This document shows positions 58,586 to 64,000 of a DNA stretch of 64,000 bases, in pieces (the stretch's first letter is position 1; every line of letters starts with the position of its first letter). Location: NCBI GenBank assembly GCA_003116995.1, contig BDSL01000010.1:1612001-1676000 (forward strand), in the 5' to 3' direction. Both the position numbers and the translations under genes were made by a program. Origin of the DNA: Yamagishiella unicocca. Lineage: Eukaryota > Chlorophyta > Chlorophyceae > Chlamydomonadales > Volvocaceae. Below the pieces are notes generated by a model, which saw only the letters and a list, made by a program, of their open reading frames with translations, searched no databases and was not told where the DNA came from.

Positions 58586-61500
58586 TTACTTGTACATGCT
58601 GCCCCATTGCTCATCTCGCAGGTTGGAAAGCCGGGTCCGGCCGACCGCGGGGTGGCCAACTAGGCGGCCAAGGGCCGCACCGACCATCGGGATGAACCCC
58701 GCCTCTTCGCACTCGCAGCCGCTGCTGAGCGCAGTCGCAAACGAAGACGAGGCTACTGTCTCTTCGGGAAAGGTCCGGCCAACCAGCGGGCAGCAACCGC
58801 CCATTGCGCTGACGGTACGTCCGCGTGGCTTACGCCATGCGCTGGACAAGTCTCCGCCCCAGATGAATGTCTGCAGCGAACGAAGTGGGGGTCGTCATCA
58901 GTATATGGTACTTGTTGACGATTGCACCTTTTGACGTATCATACGGGGCATTCCCCGTAATTGACGCACGTACTCACCGCACACACGCCCGAAGCTCGAA
59001 TGGGTACCACCCTGGCCATGTGCAATCTCCCGTAGGAGGGGTGCACAAGCATGAGGCTCCGCTGCTGCACTCGCGCCCGTGTATGGCAATTCACTCTATA
59101 TGGCAATTGCGCACCACGTCGCGCTGTTGCACACTGGCCAACCTGCCCGCCACGCGCAGCGACCTATCCTGCCGCGTCATCCCCTCATATGCGCCCACCT
59201 TCATGAGCCCCTTGCCCTTGACTTCGATCTCGTGGCCGCGTGAGCTCCACGGCTCGGTGGGCAGCTGGGCCCTTGTGGCCTGTATGCCGGGTAGGGGACC
59301 CGTGCAGGTGGGGGGCAGAAAATGAAGGCGACGAGCGCAAATGACGGGATCCGCGCCCCCGGGGTGGTGCTATTCGCCTGGAAGGTGCCACGTGTCGACG
59401 TGTATGCACGTGCCAAACGAGTCCCACCCCTGCACCTTTACCACCGCAGCAGGACGTGGACGTATAGGCGTACTTGCTTTTGGCAAGGGGTGAGAATTAC
59501 CGCATGCATACATATAGAAGGCATGTCGATCCGTTCGTTATCCCCGGGAATATACATGCAAACATATGGCGGCTGCACCGCCCATCTGGCGGCACGACTA
59601 AGCCGTGGGATTTCGCCCCAGCAAATCCCCCTTTTCACCCACCGGCAACATCCCGCCCATATCTCACCTCGCTGGCGTGTACCTGCCCCGCCACGCCCGT
59701 GCTCTCCATGCGACTGGCGGTGTTGATGGTGTCGCCGAAGAGGCAGAAGCGCGGCATGCGGCGGCCCACCACTCCGCTCATGCAAGGCCCGCTGTGCACC
59801 CCGATGCGCAGCTGCACCGGGTCGCCAAGCGGAGTGCGCAGCCGCGAGGCCACACTGATCATCTGCTGCGCGAAACGAAGCACCTTGGCCGCGTGGTTGG
59901 GGTCGAAGCCGCCCAGCAGCATCTCGTCACCGTGGCCGGGCCGCGCAAAGAGGCCGCCGCATACCATGTAGCAGTCTGCGTGGGCGCGACGGCGGATGGG
60001 CGCAGGCAAGCAAGTAGGCCGAGGAGGCAGGGGCACAGCACCGCTTGTTAGAGCAGCTTGGGATGACAGAGGCCTTACTTGAGCCATATGCCGGCGTGGG
60101 GCTTGTACCATGCGTACGCCGGCATGAAACAACGCAATCATTCACATACACCAGTCATAATGCAGTGCATTGTGTTTCGTGTATACAACGCTTGCAAACA
60201 TCAGGTGCGAGCCCCCCGCCTGTACCTCCTTGCGCAGGGATGTACCCGTCTTGGAGGTTGCAGCCGACCCATCCACTCACCTCCAATGGTCTCCACCTGG
60301 TCGATGAAGAGACGTGCGGGAGGGGAAAAGGGGCATGAGGCGCATACCGTCAATCACCTGTGAAGTACAGCTAGGGTTGGATCTTGGATGGGCTTCCGGG
60401 CATCGCAGTGTTACAGCCCTTTTGTCACCTGACACCCGCAGCACGCGGATGAAGCCGTTAGCCGATCGATCAGACATTGCTGGCCCCTCTCCCCACCCCC
60501 CGCGCGCGCAGGGCGCACCACTCTCTGCTCTAGCTGCGCGGGTCGCCCTCGCGGCCCCGTACACCTTACTCACGGCCCCGTACATCTTACTCGCGGCCCC
60601 CCACTCCAACAACGAGTAACTCCACTGCTTCGGCCTCCGCGCGTGTATGAGCGTCACCCGCCACCGGTGATGCCCGCGCTGTCAGGACTTACACCCCGCT
60701 GACGTCGCAGCACTGCGTGCGAGCGCGGAAATGCTAAAAAGCATCTTCGACCAATATCGGCTGGAAGCCTCACTACCGGGTCCTACATGGCCACGAGAGC
60801 CCGGCTGTGGTTGACGCTCTCCTCCGTGTCTGTCACCTTAATCCCGGCTAGCTTGCTCACGCTCCGCTCCTGGCCGCAACTAGCACCACCTGCGTGGTAT
60901 ATGCCGTCTTCGCTGACCTCAACGAGGCATTTGCGGCCACCAGCTGTGAGTCCGCAAACGCGCTCTCGCTTCCGTTGCGTACACCGCCCACACCAGCGCC
61001 CTCCAAACTCCAACCCCTCCACACCGCCTCGACACCGACCCTGCCGTGGATGCGCACTTCGCCCCCTTCAGCCTCCCCACCCTCCAACGCCCTTCAACGG
61101 CATCACCGCCTGCGCCCCCCAGCCACCTGGTCCTCAACCAGTGCCCCCTGCCCGCATGATTCGTGGCGACCGCCGTCACTGCCCGCTCTGGGCGCTGGCC
61201 AGATGAGTTGCAACGAATGGGTAGGGAGGAATGTATAGTTGGAATCTGGTTGCCCGTACGCTTGCGTCCTTGTCTGCGTGCATACTTGTGCTCGTTTGTG
61301 CTATCGCGTTTTCTGGTCCTCCATGGCGGCACGACTTCGGCTTCCTGCTTCGACGCTGGCTGGCCAAGCCCGACAAGTTACTTTGTCGCCACTGTAACGG
61401 TCTGGATCCAGGTTCCGACGGCTCCGGGTTCCGACAACTCTCGCTCTAGCGTGTCCAGCCCCCCGCGCCTGGACAGCCATCAGCTCTGACCGCCACCCTG

Positions 61501-63998
61501 CCCTCGGACCAGCCACCAGCCACCAGCCGGTCGACCCCGCCATGTAACGCAGCCGAGCCATCCCCCCCTTGCCCTGCCGCATCCCCATCCTCCCTCGGCA
61601 CCGTCTCCCTCTCGCCCCCCCTTTACCACCCCCCTGCCGTACCCCGCTAGATACATCACCCGTTTCGCTGCCTCACGCGCGTCCTGATGCCTGCTGCCGC
61701 CCCCCCTCCCGCACACTCCGCGATGACGGACGTCGCTAACCGCTTTGGGCTCTGGCCAGGTGGGTCACACGGCCGCTTTCGGGATATAGAAGCTGCTTCC
61801 TTGTACGCTTAGGTTTCGGCGTGGGCTTCCGGATGCTTCTACTGGTGCAGCCACGACCTCTCAAGGCGGCGCGGCTCGAGCTTCGGTGCCGGGAACAGGC
61901 GCTTGCCGGCCAAAATAGGTAAAGAATCTCGCCCCCACGGCAACTGCATGTATGCGGTCTGGGGCGGGGTCGGGCCGGGCTACGACACGTCTCCGTCTAC
62001 ATCCAGCCCACAACCCAAGTTTTCTGTGTGTGCTCCAAACGTCGACGCCATCTTGCCCGGTAGTCGGTATCTTTTCCTCTAGAACCACGAAGTCGAAGGG
62101 CCGCGTCCACAGACTTCCGGTAGCCAAAACCAGGTTTCTCGGCGCGCAAGCTCCAACACGGGTCCCAAACAATTCGCCGGGTACTTGTCTCCCCCATCAT
62201 CTCCTATGTCGTGTCAATGGGTTTTCTCGCCACCCTCTCACCTTGTAGCAGCCGCACTCGTCCAGCAGCAGGTCGAAGGCGTTGTAGAGGGTGTCCAGGA
62301 AGAGCATCACCCGGGCGGGGTGCAGCTGCTGAGACATCGTCGTGAAGCCCTTGACTGCGGAAGTACGACAGCGAGGAGCGGAAAGGAAGCGAGTTGGTAC
62401 GGTGGGTGCTGCATGGATTGAAGCAGTGCTGCGATGCTGGGCCTCCCTGCTGGGTGTGCACTGTGCAGAGCGCTCCGACCCTGCTGCCGGTTCCTCTAGG
62501 CCCACGCAGTGTGAAGGAAGGGACGCAGCAGGACCCCCCCCCTTCATCAACGCAGCAGGGACACCCCCCGCCTCATCAACGCAGCAGGGATCCCCAAACC
62601 ACCCCCCGCCTCATCACCGCAGCCCGCAGCCCTCCTTAGGGTCTTGCAATTCCTCCAGGCCACCATTTACCCCACACTGGCCAGTCCCAGTCCCACTCAC
62701 TGTCGGCAAAGAGCACGGTGACGTCCGCGTGCCACGTGGCCAGAGACGTGACCTGGCGCCGCGTGAGCTGGATGGCGCTGTCGCTGCCGCTGTCGCTGTC
62801 GCTGGTGTCGTCCACCGGCGCAAAATCCGACGCGACCGCCGCCGCCCCTGCGCCACCAGCCGCTGAACACCTGGAACGAAAGCCCGAAGCCAGCCGGCGG
62901 TTCAGCATTGGGCGGTGTTGCGAGAACGCTCTGAAGGGCGCCTCAACCTGGCTGGCTGGCGCGGCTCCGGACGAAGTGATCATGTGCGTGGACGTGCATG
63001 CGAAGGCGTCGTCCAATGCCGCTAAGCGGCCGCTGTCGTGTTGGGTGGCGCCGTCGTCGTTCTGGTCGTCGTCCATAGGAGAGGCCTGCTCTGAGTCCTT
63101 TGCGAGCATGACGTCGATCACCTGGAGGTACGCACGAGTACGTGTTGAGATAGGGAGTGTGATTACAGGTGGGTGGGTGGATGGACGGGAGGTGTCCCAT
63201 CAGGCGAGACATGTGTGCTCGGTGCAGTGAGCCACAGCCAATCATCTCGTCACGAACGAGCCCACCGCCGCACCGTCAGCGGGCAGCTAAGGACTCACAT
63301 CACCAGGAGGACCCAGACGGCAAGCGACCAAACTGACGGCAGGATTGGGTCGAATGAGGTCCAAATGAGGTTCACACCGCGACCCCGCCCCTTGTCCGCC
63401 CGGAGCGCCTCACCTGTTGCGGCAGGATCTGTTTGAGCAGCGCCTGCTGCTGCCGGTGCAGGTGGGCCACCTGCCGCTGCGCCAGCACGGTGGCGGTGAC
63501 GTCGGTCTCCGCCACTATGAAAGACGTGGTCAGGTAGATCGGATCACGCAGCCGCGAGATCTAAGGGCCGCCGATGAAGTGCACGGGCGGAGCAGCAGGA
63601 TGGGAGCACGGTTACAACAGGGGTGAGAAGGGGGAGCTGCGCAGCAGGCAACCGCCGGGACAACCGACATGCTGGGTGTGTGACTCAGTACGAGGGCAGG
63701 AAATGGTGCACCACAGTCTTGTTCGCGGCAGCGCAGGCGCCGCCACCCAGCCGCACTCCAGTCTCCTTGCCCTGCCCGCCACCCAGCCCTGACCTGCACG
63801 TCGTGCCACCTCTCCTCGCCATCTCGCAGTTGGAGCCACATGCGCAGCGCGGGGCTGTCGCTGATGCACAGGCGGCGAGACCAGGTGCGTCCGGTGGCCG
63901 TGACCGCGCGCATGTCCTCGTCCAGCGCGGAGGGGTCGCTGCAGAAGAGCTGCGACAGGTAGTTGAAGCGGGCGCTGCCGGGGAGCCGAGCCTCGTAC
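58586..63998 (-). CDS. PAS-domain guanylate cyclase, copy C (inverted, 5' part outside window)
   Basis: Exons equivalent to 7-14 of A and B on the minus strand: 63998-63794, 63560-63414, 63121-62701, 62354-62242, 60296-60281, 59975-59668, 59279-59199, 58870-58586. All phases fit and 524 residues are visible, so the copy is not broken. It contains the end of the PAS-like part, the Gln-rich helix, a shorter and diverged linker, and a full catalytic domain with both metal Asp, the guanylate Glu/Cys pair and INTASRMES. Exon 7 has one extra codon (ALDEDM for ALEDM). Exon 13 reads [20 protein letters not shown], clearly different from A and B. The last exon runs about 60 residues longer, with a Cys-containing tail ending QWGSMYK. 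A GTAAGT overlaps that stop, so a further intron is possible. The first splice acceptor lies two bases from the window edge. Confidence 0.83.
60297..62241 (-). other. Expanded intron 10 of cyclase copy C
   Basis: This intron is 1,945 bp, against 330 bp in copy B. Only the last ~60-80 bases before the mini-exon (GTGATTGACGGTATGCGCC and the pyrimidine-rich acceptor) match the other copies. The inserted part is pyrimidine-rich at 61.0-61.7 kb and shows no transposase, LTR or known gene. Confidence 0.6.
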
Positions 63999-64000
63999 CT

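Noticed and set aside
1..64000. tRNA, rRNA or other structured RNA genes
   Set aside because: I looked for the conserved T-loop motif and cloverleaf arms and for rRNA landmarks and found none that held up. A covariance-model search would be decisive.

Overview
The window looks like nuclear DNA of a core chlamydomonadalean green alga, Chlamydomonas reinhardtii or a close relative. The evidence is GC-rich sequence, genes cut into many short exons, PAS-linked guanylate cyclases in several copies, Ser-Pro wall-glycoprotein sequence, and minisatellites inside introns. The species call is inference from style and gene families, since no search was possible.

Layout, left to right. (1) 1-7.6 kb: a minus-strand Ty3/gypsy retrotransposon with one unbroken 2,134-residue gag-pol frame that carries a PHD finger between RNase H and integrase. 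(2) 10.0-19.8 kb: guanylate cyclase copy A on the plus strand, 14 exons and 816 residues. Its intron 8 holds a dead chromodomain-type Ty3 fragment and its intron 10 holds a 24/25-bp minisatellite. (3) 22.6-29.3 kb: a minus-strand Ser/Thr protein kinase with a very long low-complexity N-terminus. (4) 29.9-35.0 kb: plus-strand allantoinase, 9 exons and 513 residues, with a 28-bp minisatellite in intron 2. (5) 37.4-45.8 kb: nine tandem copies of a ~907-bp unit, each with a Ser-Pro-rich reading frame of the hydroxyproline-rich glycoprotein kind. (6) 49.7-56.9 kb: guanylate cyclase copy B on the plus strand, 14 exons and 819 residues, the same exon plan as A. (7) 64.0-58.6 kb: guanylate cyclase copy C, inverted, with exons 7-14 visible and its 5' part beyond the right edge.

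Exon models for the cyclases, kinase catalytic part and allantoinase were built by hand from splice sites, reading-frame phase and, for the cyclases, alignment between copies. In each cyclase copy the exon lengths sum to a whole number of codons. All class III guanylate cyclase hallmarks (two metal Asp, Glu/Cys base-recognition pair, Asn/Arg) are kept, so all three copies look functional. Copies A and B are diverged in exons 1-5 but nearly identical, introns included, from intron 5 onward. That suggests gene conversion or a two-step duplication. The cyclases (cGMP signalling), allantoinase (purine-nitrogen salvage) and kinase do not form an obvious pathway. The kinase and allantoinase diverge from a shared ~540-bp interval.

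I found no RNA genes, CRISPR arrays or prokaryotic-type operons. The stretches 7.7-10.0, 20.7-22.6, 35.0-37.4, 45.8-49.7 and 57.7-58.6 kb hold no gene I can support.
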